Of a stretch of DNA of 64,000 nt, positions 44,519 to 57,374 are shown in pieces (the first letter of the stretch is position 1; each line of letters starts with the position of its first letter). The DNA comes from Myrica gale (lineage: Eukaryota; Streptophyta; Magnoliopsida; Fagales; Myricaceae). The position numbers were made by a program, and so were the translations under genes. Under the pieces are notes generated by a model. It was not told the DNA's origin. It worked only from the letters and a program-made list of their open reading frames with translations, and did no database searches. The DNA lies in the NCBI GenBank assembly GCA_963930655.1, contig OZ005608.1, positions 3,410,001 through 3,474,000 on the forward strand, in the 5' to 3' direction.

Positions 44519-45472
44519 GGTCTCTGCCAATCAACGAACTCACAAGGAAATCTTGCCCCCCCTAATTAATCCGGTTTATTCAATCAGATTTAAGAAATAT
44601 TACTGAATTTAACATAATCAATGTATCTTTGTTTTTGTACTACAGCATATATTTTCTATATAAAACTTGGTTATACGTATTTTATTTAATCCTAACAACG
44701 GAATCACACGTGGTCCACACCGACCACACAAGAAGGGTTGGATAAGTTAGAACCAACAGAAAATTAAAGAAAAGGGCGTAAGGAGATCAGACTGACGTGC
44801 AAAAATACTATTCAGCAGAGCTGGCGCTTCTGAAACAACTGTTTGAATCTTGGCATCATTTCCCATGACTCCCACAGTAGACAACAAACCACCAAAATTA
44901 AAAAGTACAAATTAAAACTCATGGAAAGAGACAGATTAGATAAGGCCCAACATGCTAGGCATCATTAGAATAATCCTCTCCCTCGCCTTTCAGGTACGTC
45001 GGGAGTATTTCGCAAGCGAATCTCCTTCCACGTAAAAATAATAGGAAAAACGAAAAGTGCGTGCTACAAACAAACAAATTTCACATCACAGTCAGGGGCT
45101 GATGAACAGAAGAAGGAAAAATTAACAGAGATTCGAATATCTTTCAGATCAAAGAACAGAACAAGAGCAAGCACCGGAGATCCTGGAAATCCTACTTCCT
45201 ACTTCATAGCTTAAAAGCTTTTACCATTAAAGTTAGAGAGGAAAAAAACCAGAGTGACCAACAAGATAGAAAATCCCCGCATATTTACAAGACCCAAAAT
45301 CAGTACAAAGAAAAAAATAAAAAGGGAAATTAGCTGACCAAACCCCAGAAGACCAGCAATTTCATGCGGTGTTTGCTTCGAAACGCAAACGATAACGGAA
45401 AAGAAAGAAAAGAAAAAACGGCCATAACAGAAATTGGTTTCCAAATGTTTTACCCTCCCTCTTTGTGATCAG

Positions 45473-46693
45473 TCAAGTTCGATCGGTGCGATTCCTGCTG
45501 TGATTGTTCGAGCTTCTGTTACTTCCCCCGGTGCTATTACCTTCTCTTTTCTGCGGCGACGAGAACAGTTGGCCGAAAGCAAACACTGAGACAGACTTCG
45601 ACGATCCACGGAGCGAACAAACCGGAACATTGATAACCGGAGTGACCCTCACGTTGGCAGAGTAGGAGCGCTCCATTCCCCTGTGCTTAAACGTCCTGGG
45701 TCCACCGTTGAAGCTACTCGGACTGCTCGAGCTCCGCTCCAAGCTCTGAAACACTATCTTCCCCGATGAGTTCATTCTTGGACTGTCCACCGAGACTCCT
45801 GCGGTCCCAACACTGCCGGATTGCTCCCCGGCTGGCCTCCTCATCGGGCTCCGTCCCACCCTCGTCGGGTTTGGATTATTTTCGAACGATTTTGCCCTGT
45901 GCTTCACCATTCTCATCCTCGGTGGGTTGTTCGGATTCCGGTGAAGGGAAATAGGATTTGGCTTTGGTTTGTCAGAGTCCAGTGAGAGTCTAGGGAGATC
46001 TTCGTGTTCGTGACCCGAGGACGAGGACGAAAGAGACAGACGGGAGGAGATGGAAACAGATTCACAGTCCGAGTCCTTCAACAATGGAAGTCTCAGTGAA
46101 GCGTCAGAGGAAGACGACGAGGATTTTGAGTTCCTGTGGAGAAGATGCTTCAGGGACTTTGGGTTAGTGCTCGAAGAGGTTGTCTTTTGGGTCTCAGTTT
46201 TGGTGTTAGCGTTCTGGTAAAGCTTCTTCAGCCCCAAAAGCTCCTTCCAACGACTAGAGCACCTCGGAGCTTTAGGAGAGAACAGGTAAGGATCCGTACC
46301 GGATATTTCGGTTCTCCGGCGGAACTTGGCAGACTCCGGCGACCTGATTTCCGACGAGGTGGTTGGCTCGTTGACCGACGGTTTGACCAAAGATAACTGC
46401 AGAGGTACAAGCTTTCCGTCAAAGAAGAGCTCGTCGGCGGGAAGCATCGTCACCGGATCTTCGAGCCTGAACTCAAAATCTCCGGCTGGAGCTTCCGGAT
46501 CTGGCTTATCCGTCGGGTCATCGGCAACTGGAGGTGAAGGTTTAAGTCCAGCGAGCTTGGACGAGTCATCATCGCGACTGAAAGAGATGCGAGGGCTACG
46601 CCAGCCGTACGGAGGGTAGGTCGCAGGAGAGCAGTCGAGAAAGCTCTCCGGTGACAAGCCAATATTGTTGACGCATGCAGAAGCCATTTCCAA
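45473..46693 (-). CDS. DUF1645 family protein
   Basis: An intronless ORF of 406 residues. The N-terminus (ACVNNIGLSPESFLDCSPA), the FEFRLED and ADELFFDGKLVPL motifs, SSRWKELLGLKKL and a C-terminal ERSYSANVRVTPVINVPVCS block are those of the plant DUF1645 family. The middle is Ser-rich and probably disordered. The biochemical function is not established; some family members have been linked to stress responses. I recall At1g79060 as its nearest Arabidopsis relative. A second Met at codon 3 is an alternative start. It is divergent from the methyltransferase gene 842 bp away. A CT-rich leader (46728-46776 on this strand) and a TATA box lie upstream. Confidence 0.88.
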   Translation of the reverse strand: MEMASACVNNIGLSPESFLDCSPATYPPYGWRSPRISFSRDDDSSKLAGLKPSPPVADDPTDKPDPEAPAGDFEFRLEDPVTMLPADELFFDGKLVPLQLSLVKPSVNEPTTSSEIRSPESAKFRRRTEISGTDPYLFSPKAPRCSSRWKELLGLKKLYQNANTKTETQKTTSSSTNPKSLKHLLHRNSKSSSSSSDASLRLPLLKDSDCESVSISSRLSLSSSSSGHEHEDLPRLSLDSDKPKPNPISLHRNPNNPPRMRMVKHRAKSFENNPNPTRVGRSPMRRPAGEQSGSVGTAGVSVDSPRMNSSGKIVFQSLERSSSSPSSFNGGPRTFKHRGMERSYSANVRVTPVINVPVCSLRGSSKSVSVFAFGQLFSSPQKREGNSTGGSNRSSNNHSRNRTDRT

Positions 46694-47535
46694 CGACGTA
46701 CTTCAAGTTTTGCTGAATCACATTGCTGGAAAGAGAGAGGAGGGAGGAGGGGGGAGGGGTGAGAGAGGGGAAGAGGTTTTGTTGGTACTGTTCTATGGTT
46801 TGAAAGAGAGTTAAGAGGCTTGAAAGAGCTGTGTGGATAGTAGTGCAGGGGTGAGGGAATGCAGTCGAGGCATACTTTGGAGTATATATTTATAAAACCC
46901 GGATCTCTGAATTTGCATTCAAGCTAGGCCAGTAGGCCCGGCTGGCTCTCTCCCTTTGTTTTTTGTTTTCCTATTTAACATGGCGTTTTTGTTAAATAAA
47001 ATTTTATTTTTATTTTTATTAAACATACATCGAAATTTATTTTTATTTTTATCTCTCATCTATCTATATTTAATTTACATCTTATAATTATTGTAGAAAA
47101 TTACAGAAGATCTCTATTTTTCTAGTCATAATATTTTTTTAAAAAATTTACTGTTATTATAAAAAAGAAACTCTTAGTATTTTTTTAAAAAAAAATTAAA
47201 CTAAATCTATGCTTATATTCCTATTTGTGTAGCTGTGGGAATATGGAGAGAGGTTATGAAATGAAATGTTGCCCACGTTTATCCTTTAGTATATAAAACA
47301 AAAAGGAATTTTGACGGTTGTCAAGCCAAGGTAAGTTATGTGGGCCGTGGAGAACGTTGTAATTTGTGATTGTCATTTGTCAATGTAAACCAAAACAAAA
47401 TTAAAGGACTCGCAGATAAGCTTAGAAAAAAAAGGACTCAGATAAAACACTATCACGAGAAAGAAGTTCAATTCAAGTTGGGTGGGACGCAGTCGTATCG
47501 TCTCCCCAGCACCCTCGTCCTCGCCCTCGCTGACA
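46694..47535. promoter_or_regulatory. Shared upstream region of two divergent genes
   Basis: 842 bp between the DUF1645 start (minus) and the METTL25-like start (plus). On the DUF1645 side: a GA-rich leader (46728-46776) and TATAAATATA on the minus strand at 46885-46894. On the other side only AT-rich sequence is visible (46980-47330), without a clear TATA box, as is common for housekeeping genes. Confidence 0.5.
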
Positions 47536-50500
47536 ATGAGCGGGAGTACTTGCAAGTACTCGTGCGACACTGCTGCACAGACCCTCCAATGGATCAACGC
47601 CATCGTCGACTTCCTCAGGCCTTATACCTTCTTGATGCACGCTCACGTCGTCAATTTCTTCAAGGTCCCATGTTTTCCTTTTAATTTCCTCGCCAACCAC
47701 ATTGGGGATGATTGGTTATACTTCCTGACTCTATCAGACAAATTACGACCGTAATGATTATGTTGATGTTATCAGGATAGACTGTGGGAAGCTGTTGATG
47801 AAGAATGGATGGATTGTCTGCGGAACGAACCTGTAGAGAACCTTCTCCTCATTCCTTCTGGAGTGGTCCAGGTTTTCCCTTCTTAATATGAATTTTGCCT
47901 TATTCTTTCGAATTAATTTTAGTTCCGTGGCTTTCCTGGAATGAAATCCACCGTTTATGCCATTTATTCGGAATAAAAATTCCGTGCGAGTCTGACATAT
48001 TTCTTGTGTCCGTAGTGGTCTTTAATTATGCGAATCAATGGATTGCCGTGATATTCACAATTGGTTGAGTTCAATGACTCTGCGCTTGTCTGCTAGTTTT
48101 ATGTATTCTTATTTTTCTTCGGTGGTAGGATCACTGGCCTGCTTCGCTGAAGGATTTTGTCCTAAATTTGAGGTCTCTTGTTTTTCCAAGAGAGCCGGCA
48201 GACCTGCACACGGTATGATATTTTTAACCAGCCGCTGACATTTTTGTTTGTATTAACTTGTATGTAGACTTTCCTATATTTACACTTATTTGCCAACCGT
48301 CTTTGTACCAATTGTACATCTCCCTTCCTGCATAAAAAAAGGGGATGTAAGGCCCTGTGGTTCAATCCATTAAGGGTGCACGAGTTTTTTCTTACCTGTG
48401 AAAAAATCATTTTCAGTATTATTTTATTTTGTGGTTTTGACAGAGTGATAAATTATCGAGCGCAGACTTACCGTTCTCTAACCGTTTTGCATTTGTGCAA
48501 TTAGTTCCTAGTCTTAAGTGGTACAATACTTAGGTGGGGCTTGCGGTTGTGGTAGGTTGTAGATTCATCAAATCATACAGAGAGAAAGGGTAACTTACCA
48601 TCCTTAATACGGTTTGTGCTCAAGTATGATGCACATCTTTTTTACCTTTTGACTAGATAATTGTCCCTCGTTTAGCTCGTGTTTTTTCTATACGAAGCAT
48701 GTTAAAATAGCTCACCTAAAAATTCTTAAACTAATCAGGGGTGAGTGATATGAAGCTTCATAAAAGAATAGTGGTAGTTATATTAGTTTTCTTATTTCAC
48801 ATCTATGAGCTACTGGACAACAAAATGATTCCACAAAGTATTCAAGAAGATCAAATTTACGTCAATTGGTGAAAGTAGGCAATGGTAAATGGATACTATT
48901 CCCTAGTTGCAGTAGGAAAAATTGTAGATTTCAGCAAATTTGCTTTTGTTCCTTTGATTTCGTAGAAAAGTGTCAGCATGTGCTGGCTAAAGTTTCCACA
49001 CAAATGTAGAAGTTTTGTAGTTTTTTTCTAAAGATAAGCCTTCATAGCTATTCTCTTCTTAATATGTTTCTGTTTGCTGTTCTTTTTCCTTGTTGCTAAA
49101 CTTTTCTTGGAAGAAGCAATTACTTAAACACTTCATTGAAGGGTTGGATTTGCTCCGTAACTTTATTTTCTTGATGCTTTGCTTATGCCATTATCCCTTT
49201 TTGCTTTCTATGTGTTATGCGAATATTGGATAAGACACTCAACTTAGATGTACTTTCAATTTCATGCAGGCATTACCTAGCCTGCACATGGTTTCATTAA
49301 ATAGCGTTCTTGCTCAGGGCATGAATATGAAGAAAAAACATGAAGTAGGTCCCTTTGTATTTTTCTTTGTCTTACAATTGTTCTCATCTTTGAGTTTTGA
49401 ATATGATCTGTGGTTACATTATTAATTGTATTAACCTTGATAACAGGTAGAAGTTCTTTCGGCTGTTGTTAGTTCAATCGCTGACAGTGTAAGAGCTCAT
49501 ACCATCGTTGATGTTGGTGCAGGCCAGGTGTGCCCTCACTTTCTTCTGCATCTGGTTTTATCTGGTAGAAGCTGGATTTGACTCTACTTCCAATATCTCA
49601 ATACCATCTTCACTTGTATTTTTCATTGAATTTGGTTAAAACTTAAATTTTATGTCCTTAGTTCGTGTATTTCAGCATCCTTACATATATTGTTCGTCTA
49701 GGGTTATCTCGCACAAGTACTTTCTTTTGAATACCAACGCTCTGTAGTTGCGATTGACGCATGTTCTCACCATGGAAGGGTCACGGGTGCACGTGCAGAG
49801 CGAATAAAGAAACATTATGCAGCTCAGATGCGTAAAGCTAAGTACGGGATCTATACAATTTTGTCGTCTTTGTATTCCCGTTCTTTTCCTTTACTATTTT
49901 ATTTCATTTTTCATGTAGTTTTGTTATCTTATTTGTTCTTTCCTTTTTCCACGCCTTTTTTATTTTCTATTCTTCAGACTTCCTGGAATTGGGAAGTCTA
50001 TGGTACCATCCTTGCATTACAGGGGGAGTCGATATGTGTGTCATGTTAAGAAATGGAAACTTCAGTTGATATCTCCTACTGGGACTTTGTGCCTCGATGA
50101 ACTAAACATTTGGTTTTAATGACGCTTTTGTGCATGTAAAATTACGATTTTACCCCTACACTTTTTTTTGCGGTGGTATTTTATGGGGTTAAAATCATCA
50201 TTTTGTATGTCTAAAAACCATTTTCCCTCTAAGATAACAGAAAATTTTGACAGAGGGTGTAAAGTGTATTTATCCCTATATTTTAAGATATAAAACTGTT
50301 AACTGTAATATTTTTTTCAACACAGAAATGGGAAGAAATTTATGTCGTTGTGCTAAATGATACAGTTTGTGCATCATCAAATCTTATTAAAAATCAAGCA
50401 GGTGTCAGAAGATATTCCGTTGGCTTGATTGATTTACCATCTGTTATTATCTGGTTGACAATCATTTGTTTATGGAAGAGGATAAGATGTCTTCCTTGGT

Positions 50501-53500
50501 GTTGCTACCTGGCGTGTGTTGTCATCTAGTACACTATTCTCTAGCTTTATGATGTCAGTTTTCATGCCACTCACTTCTTGACAGCAATTTTTTTTTGTTT
50601 TTTGTTTTATTCAACATGTCTATTAGATCAGAAAACTGGAGTTTCAGTGTGCCTAAGACAATCACATGCCGTGTAATGTCCATTGACATGTTGAAAACCT
50701 TGACTGGCATATCTCCTCAGAAAGGTGATGCTGAGCAGGTGGGATCGATTGACAAAGACCACACAGAACTGATTGGAGAAAAACTGAAAATTCTGTGTGA
50801 TGAAAAGTGTGATAAGTCATTGGTTCTCGCTGGACTTCATGCTTGTGGGGATCTTTCAGTGACAATGCTAAAGTTAGTGCCAAAACATGTTTTAAAATCT
50901 ATCTGTAGTTTAAATTCAATGCATATTATATTTGCTCCATGTTCCTGGTGATGGTGGAAGCGGCATGCAATAACTTTAGGATCAGGAATATCAGATTTTA
51001 AAGGAACATAGCAAATATGGCTCTTAATCTTAGTCTGATAATGAAGCAAATTGTGAAATCCTATTTTCAAAGCAAGGAGCACTTCAATGTCCAAAACCAG
51101 GTTTAGAGGAAATTATCGGGGAAATGCTTTAAGAATTTGCATGGTTATCTGAAGCTGAAGTTTGGTATTGCTATATGTCAATGTTATGTCCTAGATTCTC
51201 CTTTCTATTTGAGTTGGGGGCACGGGGCACATCATAAGTTGGTGCATCGTCTAGTGGTATTCTTTCACTCAGTAGTATAGCAAAGGGAAAAAGCGTAGAA
51301 AGAGAGATCGCGTTTGAAATTATTGATAGTTTAATCAAGATATGAATTTATCTCTCTTTCTACAAAATAGGGGTTTTACTTTTACGGTAAAACAATTGAG
51401 CTTGCAATAGGAAATTTACCTCTCCATAACATAGTAAGTTACATATTGCACAAGCATCACAACGCAATTAACTACAACCTAAATGAACAATAGCAGTACT
51501 AAAGACTGTAATATTAGCCATAAGAAAACAAGTTCCCTTGTAAGATGATGCAATAACAATGGTCATGTAATCAAAACTAAACCCCAAGAGACAGAAATGG
51601 GCTCTCCTCAAAGGAGACCTGCTGTAAGCACTGAAAACCCACCCTACACCATTCCTTTAAAAAGTCACCTAAAAAGGAGCACATTTTGTGCCATTAAGCA
51701 TAACCAGTCTCAGAACAATCCTAAACTAATTTCCTTTATAAGCATGTAATGCTTTAGACTTATGTCTCCACTTCATGTATACTGCTCTAATTCTTTTGAA
51801 AAATTCTTTATTTGTTCTCTCTTTTCCTATTAATTTGCAGTGTTGAATAAGGACTGTTTATCTTTGTTGGATCAGGACCTTTTTGGAGTGCAAAGAAGTT
51901 AAAGCTGTTGTTAGCATTGGCTGCTGTTACAATTTATTGTCTGAAGAAGAAACCGACAACACAGAAATTCATTGTGGATTTCCATTGAGTAGGGGTGTTA
52001 AGTCTGCTGGCTTTCCACTTGGAAAAAGTTCACGTGATCTCGCTTGCCAGGTATGCCTGTATCCGCTTTTCTTGTTTTCTTTCATTTACTAGAGCAATTT
52101 CATAGAAATTATCATGAATGCAAGTGTGTTATTGTAATGAAAAAAAAATTAAAGCAACCAAAATGAGGAAGAATCAAGTAGATGAAGAGAGGGATAATGT
52201 TTTTAATGGAGGTCATCTAATTCTGCCCAAAACATCTCATCCAGCTTCACGCATTATCCTATATCAAGTAAGAGTTGAATCAAAAGAAGATAGTGTGAGA
52301 TAGTGGAGATTAAAGAGATGCAGGCAGGGGTGTCTACCATGTCATGCAAACAGAGCTTGGAAATTTTAATGCAAAGTAAAACAAGATTGACTAGAATGGG
52401 AACACCCTTACAATTGGACTTACAAATAATTTTGCTGACACTCTACACAAGCAACAACTCCAACTTTGATTTTGTCATACCTGACAAGTTCAATGGCATG
52501 GTTGAAAAATGAATCATACCCATTACCTGTGATTAAGGTAAGGCACTTCAAAACTTAAAGACAGGTTTTCTCCAACCAGAGGAGAATTATATAGCTCCCA
52601 TAAAACTCTCAGAAAACCAAGATCTAAGTAATTAAAAAATATGGTCTAGATTTATATGCAACATCACTGTCATCCTTCCTAGGCTACTTGAGATACCGCT
52701 GAGTGCCATTTTTGTTCAAATATTTATATATAATTTTCCTTTAGAAGCTTCTAGGTTAGTATTGTTTGGTGTTTCTTGAGTTTTCAAATTTTATTTCTGG
52801 GACTTTCCAGAATTTGGGGGGGGGGGGGGGGGGGCTGTACCAGGGTGCATGAGTCTCCTTTGATGTTTTTGGGGTCAGAAATTTGTCTTCGTAGTGTCTT
52901 ACTTGGCTTAGGAGTTCGTTTAATTAATTCTCCATTTTATTAAGGAATCTTAGTCTAGGCTTTGTCGGATAACGACTAGGCATATCCTTTGAGAGAGTTT
53001 TAATGTAGTTCAGCAGAAGATTCCTTCAAAGTTTTGCTTCGATTATTCTCTTCAGGGTTGTGTGACACAATCCTTCACAGATGTATAATGCTGGGGGAAT
53101 CCTATATGTTTAGCTCTGAAACACTAGGTGTGATTCCTAGATCTATCTTCTTTGCTATACTTTTGTTTTTCTTTTAATTATATTTCACCAATGTCAATCC
53201 AATTCCGGAAAAAATCCATATCTGAATTGTGTTTCCATCTTTCTCTAAAGATCCAAATCCTAGAAGCCCCAAATACCCGTCAATGAAATTGCTCCAAACA
53301 ACACCGAATTACCGACACTGTTCTCGTGCTCTCAGTTCTGAACAGCAACCTAAGATCTTGAGTTTTCTTTTTGTTTCTCCACCACCTTTTATGCTCTCCA
53401 TTGTCCTGTTATGCTGTACCAGGGGTGCATGAGTCTCCTTTGATGTTTTTGGGGTCAGAAATTTGTCTTCGTAGTGTCTTACTTGGCTTAGGAGTTCGTT

Positions 53501-56500
53501 TAATTAATTCTCCATTTTATTAAGGAATCTTAGTCTAGGCTTTGTCGGATAACGACTAGGCATAGCCTTTGAGAGAGTTTTAATGTAGTTCAGCAGAAGA
53601 TTCCTTCAAAGTTTTGCTTCAATTATTCTCTTCAGGGTTGTGTGACACAATCCTTTGCAGATGTATAATGCTGGGGGAATCCTATATGTTTAGCTCTGAA
53701 ACACTAGGTGTGATTCCTAGATCTATCTTCTTTGCTATACTTTTGTTTTTCTTTTAATTATATTTCACCAATATCAATCCAATTCCGGAAAAATTCCATA
53801 TCTGAATTGTGTTTCCATCTTTCTCTAAAGATCCAAATCCTAGAAGCCCCAAATACCCGTCAATGAAATTGCTCCAAACAACACTGAATTACCGACACTG
53901 TTCTCGTGTTCGCAGTTCTGAACAGCAACCTAAGATCTTGAGTTTTCTTTTTGTTTCTCCACCACCTGTTATGCTCTCCATTGTCCTTTTAGTAACACTA
54001 AGATCCTTAACTTTATGTATTTTTAGCCTCCAATAAATCTGCCCCACTCTACATGAATAAACTTTACCCATCTCTGGCACTTGTATCTATGCTGCCAAGG
54101 TTTTACCCTTCAACCTCGCAAGCTATTGCTGGTTGTATCAAGGTGCTCTTGAACAGGTGATCATTTGAAATTAATATGGAGTCATCTCCCTCTGTGTTAG
54201 CCCTTCAATGTATATTAAAACTATACCAACTGAAGATTTTAACTCTCTCTTCCATTTTAGCGCATGATTATGTCTATTGATGCTCCTCTGTTGTATTTTA
54301 CTCTGGCCATGCGAAGATAAACTCATGACCTTGATTTATCATATTAGAGTGCAGAGAGATGGAGAAGCCTAGAAAAAGATGCCGGCCTTCATAATTTCGA
54401 GTTGCATTCTTTCCGTGCTGCTTTCCAGATGGTACACAATAGCTACACTTTTTGTTTTGTTTTTATAATTATGTTTTTTAGTTGGATAGTTATTGTTGTT
54501 ATGTGGTATGATATCTTCCTATTGTGAATGACAGTTGGTTTTGAATTCTCGTTGCGTTTTTGCTACCTAGCTTCCTCTCTGTATGTGTGAGAAAATCGTA
54601 GTGGTTTTTGACATTTTCTGGTAGTGATATCTTATTGGCAGTGTTATCATCTGTGTGACCTCAGGGTCTTTGGAGGGTTACTTTATTTTTATACTATTTG
54701 AGTGTGAAATTTCTTCCATTCAAGCAAGAAAATATGTAAAACAATCTTGCAAGTCGATGATTTTGATAAAAAGACACAGAATTTGAAGTTTCAGTAATAA
54801 AATACTGTAAATATTTTTCTCAACTGATTCGAATGATGTTCAGTTTTATTCTCAATTGCCTGTCTGTGTCTTTTTTTTATTATTATTATTTGGAAACCTG
54901 TCACTTTAACTTAGTCAATCTCTCCGCACACCTTTTGTTTGCGTTAGGAATTTTGTACAGCCTTGATCTTGATGATCCATAGGGTAGTGTGGCATTTATG
55001 TGAATGGAATTACTTTGCTGGCAGTTTTCTCTTATTATGTGGCTGTCTTTTATAAGAAAATATCCCACAATGATGCCACGAGCATCCATTGAAAACACCT
55101 TCAGACAAAGGTTCCTTTCTGCTTCTTTATTTATGTGAACATATTTTTGGTTATTTTCCTATTTTGTGTAGACAATGCAACTTTCTTTTGTATGTTAGGT
55201 TTGTAAATTTGTTCTACATTGTCTGTTTCATAAATTACATTATGTTATACTTTTCTCCCGAAGGTTCTTTGTAAATATTACCCAAAAGTTGTGGGAACAA
55301 ATCCTTCCATTGGTCGTCAAGGAAAGGCTTTGCGTCGCCGACAACAGAGGAAAGTGGAGTCTCCGTTGCATCATAAAGAAATCACACATCCATGCTTGCC
55401 TTCAAACATGGAAGGAAGTTGCCCTGACATAGGTCCCACAGAACCAGAAACAGGTAAGTAATGGGTACGGTATTTTATAAAGGTCTTCAGAACGGGTGTT
55501 GAAATTGATCATCCCCTCTTGCTCTCGCAGTCTCACCAAACACTACTGGGGGGAAATAATGTCAGAACGGCTTAAAAAAGGGAAAAATGAAGAGAACAAG
55601 TCAACAAGATTGCAATTATAAGACAAAAGTAGAAGAGGCTGAAGTCATTAGCTTAACACAATGGATATAAGCAGAGGGAATGTTTATAGTTGGCCTTATT
55701 ACTGTTTTGACAGGGAGTACCTGTTTACGTATTTAATCTATGCCACAGGTGAAAAATCAGGCTTGGCAATAGACACAGATGCCTTGGTGCATGGAATTTC
55801 CTTCATTAAGACTACCAGATGTGAAGGGCCTAAAGCTGTTGACACATATGCACTTTTTGAAAAGTTCAGCCAGTCTGGATTATGTCGTCTTGGTCTCAGA
55901 CCTTCGAAGGACATGAATTTCTATGGAATATGGAAGGAAGCAGAGCCATACGTTGTATGTTACGGAAATCTCCTAGGACCATTGCATTTGTAACAAAGTG
56001 ATTACTCATCGGAGAAAAAAAAATATGGGCTGCATCTTTTCTGGGAACCTATATCATTTCAGAGTTGCTCACATAGTATATATATAGTTTTATTGCATAA
56101 ATAAATTGATTTATCACTTTTCAAATGCATATCGTTATCCCCACTTGATGCCTATGACTAGAAAGGGATTTATAGGCTTATAGCTTACTGTTGTTACAAT
56201 TATCTTGTGGCTTGTGTTTTGGGTGATGTGAGTAATGTCTAGGATGGTGTCTGAACTGTTCACTTGTTGGAAGGAAAACTTGGGAAATCACGGGGTGGAG
56301 AGATTTGAACTGTTCCTAGGCATGATGTCGTGCATATGGAGAAAGAGGAATACTAGAAACTCTTGAGGGTTGTCAGTTACCCTGGTCAAGGTTCGAGCAT
56401 CTTCTTTTCAGTCAGTTAGCATGAGAATGATTATTGGAAGGTGATGAGAAATCCAATATGTACTTTCACGATCCAGTGTCTTGCTGCTTCTTGTGTTTCA

Positions 56501-57374
56501 GAGGCAGTGTCTCTCTCCGTCTCTTTATGATAAATTGCTTCTCTTTCTGGATTTTTTCAATTTTTTTAATTCATCTTTGTTTCTCTTTTTAACTACATGC
56601 TTGTGCTCGTGTATGCCATCCAGTTAAAGCGGTTGCACCTCAATTCCTGAAACATATACCTTTTTAATATTAGAATAGGAGCATATTTAACTTTTTGAAA
56701 CAAAAACTCTTCGACCATTCCAAGAGGAGGAAGAAAAAGGGAGGAAAAACAAACGAAACTGCGGTAAAAAAAAAAAGAGCCCTCATCATTCATTAGTATT
56801 TTCTGCAAAAGCACTCAATTTTATAATTGACTTTATTTGTGTACATATAGTTCCATGTACTTGAGATTGGCATCAACTACTTGTATGTCCCTATATAATT
56901 GAGGCTACTGTTAGTACTGCCCAACTTCCAGTCTATGGTTTACAACCTTCATGTGAACTTAATGTTTGCTTGAAACGGATCCCAACTATTTGTGTAGGGC
57001 TTGATTATTTGAAAAGCACTCATCTTTGATTACTTGACTTGTGTGTTGCATACATGAAAATGGTGGGTTGCTTCAACTGTCTTTAGGCTGTAGCTTTTTT
57101 TCAAAAAGTTGCATTAGTCTTGTTGGGTGAAAATACTTTTAAGATGGAAGCAATTTTTACAAGCACTCATTTTTATACCAATTACATACAGGAACTCATA
57201 GGACCTTACTGGTCTCTTCGAGCTACTTTGGGGCCTCTTTTGGAAACTTTTCTTCTGCTTGATAGATTATTATTCCTCCAGGAGCAAGGCCATTCAGTGA
57301 AAGCTTTGGTGTTACCTATTTTTGATCCAGAGATATCACCAAGAAATGTGGCCATAATTGCTGAAAGAATTTGA
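47536..57374 (+). CDS. METTL25: Methyltransferase-like protein 25 (METTL25/RRNAD1 family)
   Basis: Twelve exons join in phase to 562 residues: 47536-47664, 47776-47871, 48129-48212, 49270-49344, 49447-49527, 49702-49841, 50627-50872, 51876-52050, 54348-54431, 55264-55453, 55749-55954, 57192-57374. The first Met of the conserved part (SGSTCKYSCDTAAQTLQWI) is chosen; an in-frame Met 18 codons earlier exists. HTIVDVGAGQGYLAQVLS is the SAM-binding motif I and spans exons 5 and 6. Also visible are LVLAGLHACGDLS and SIGCCYNLL, characteristic of this family (methyltransferase domain 32). The C-terminal GPYWSLRATLGPLLETFLLL block is family-like. It is a predicted SAM-dependent methyltransferase with no substrate that I know of in plants. 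The frame is clean; introns are long, and intron 8 contains a 579 bp tandem duplication. Confidence 0.85.
52834..53988 (+). repeat. Tandem duplication, 579 bp unit, in METTL25-like intron 8
   Basis: The unit starting GCTGTACCAGGG (52834) recurs at 53413 and matches to about 53988 with only scattered differences (for example TATCC/TAGCC and TTCACAGATG/TTTGCAGATG). A G19 run immediately precedes copy 1. The unit has a short open frame in both copies (53229-53432 and 53809-54036) but no recognisable domain. Confidence 0.92.

Larger units (their letters stand above)
41912..45472. other. Intergenic, no gene seen
   Basis: No convincing coding exon. It holds a T19 tract between 17 bp direct repeats (42534-42586), a foldback element (43017-43470) and a MITE (44209-44518). 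The last 400 bp are probably 3' untranslated sequence of the DUF1645 gene. Confidence 0.5.

Noticed and set aside
51241-51310. tRNA-like start (CATCGTCTAGTGGTAT)
   Set aside because: It resembles the D-arm of Gly/Glu tRNAs, but no anticodon stem, no T-arm GTTCGA and no acceptor pairing follow.
53229-54036. Two similar 67-75 codon frames in METTL25-like intron 8
   Set aside because: They are the same frame in the two units of the tandem duplication, and neither is flanked by splice sites in phase with the gene.
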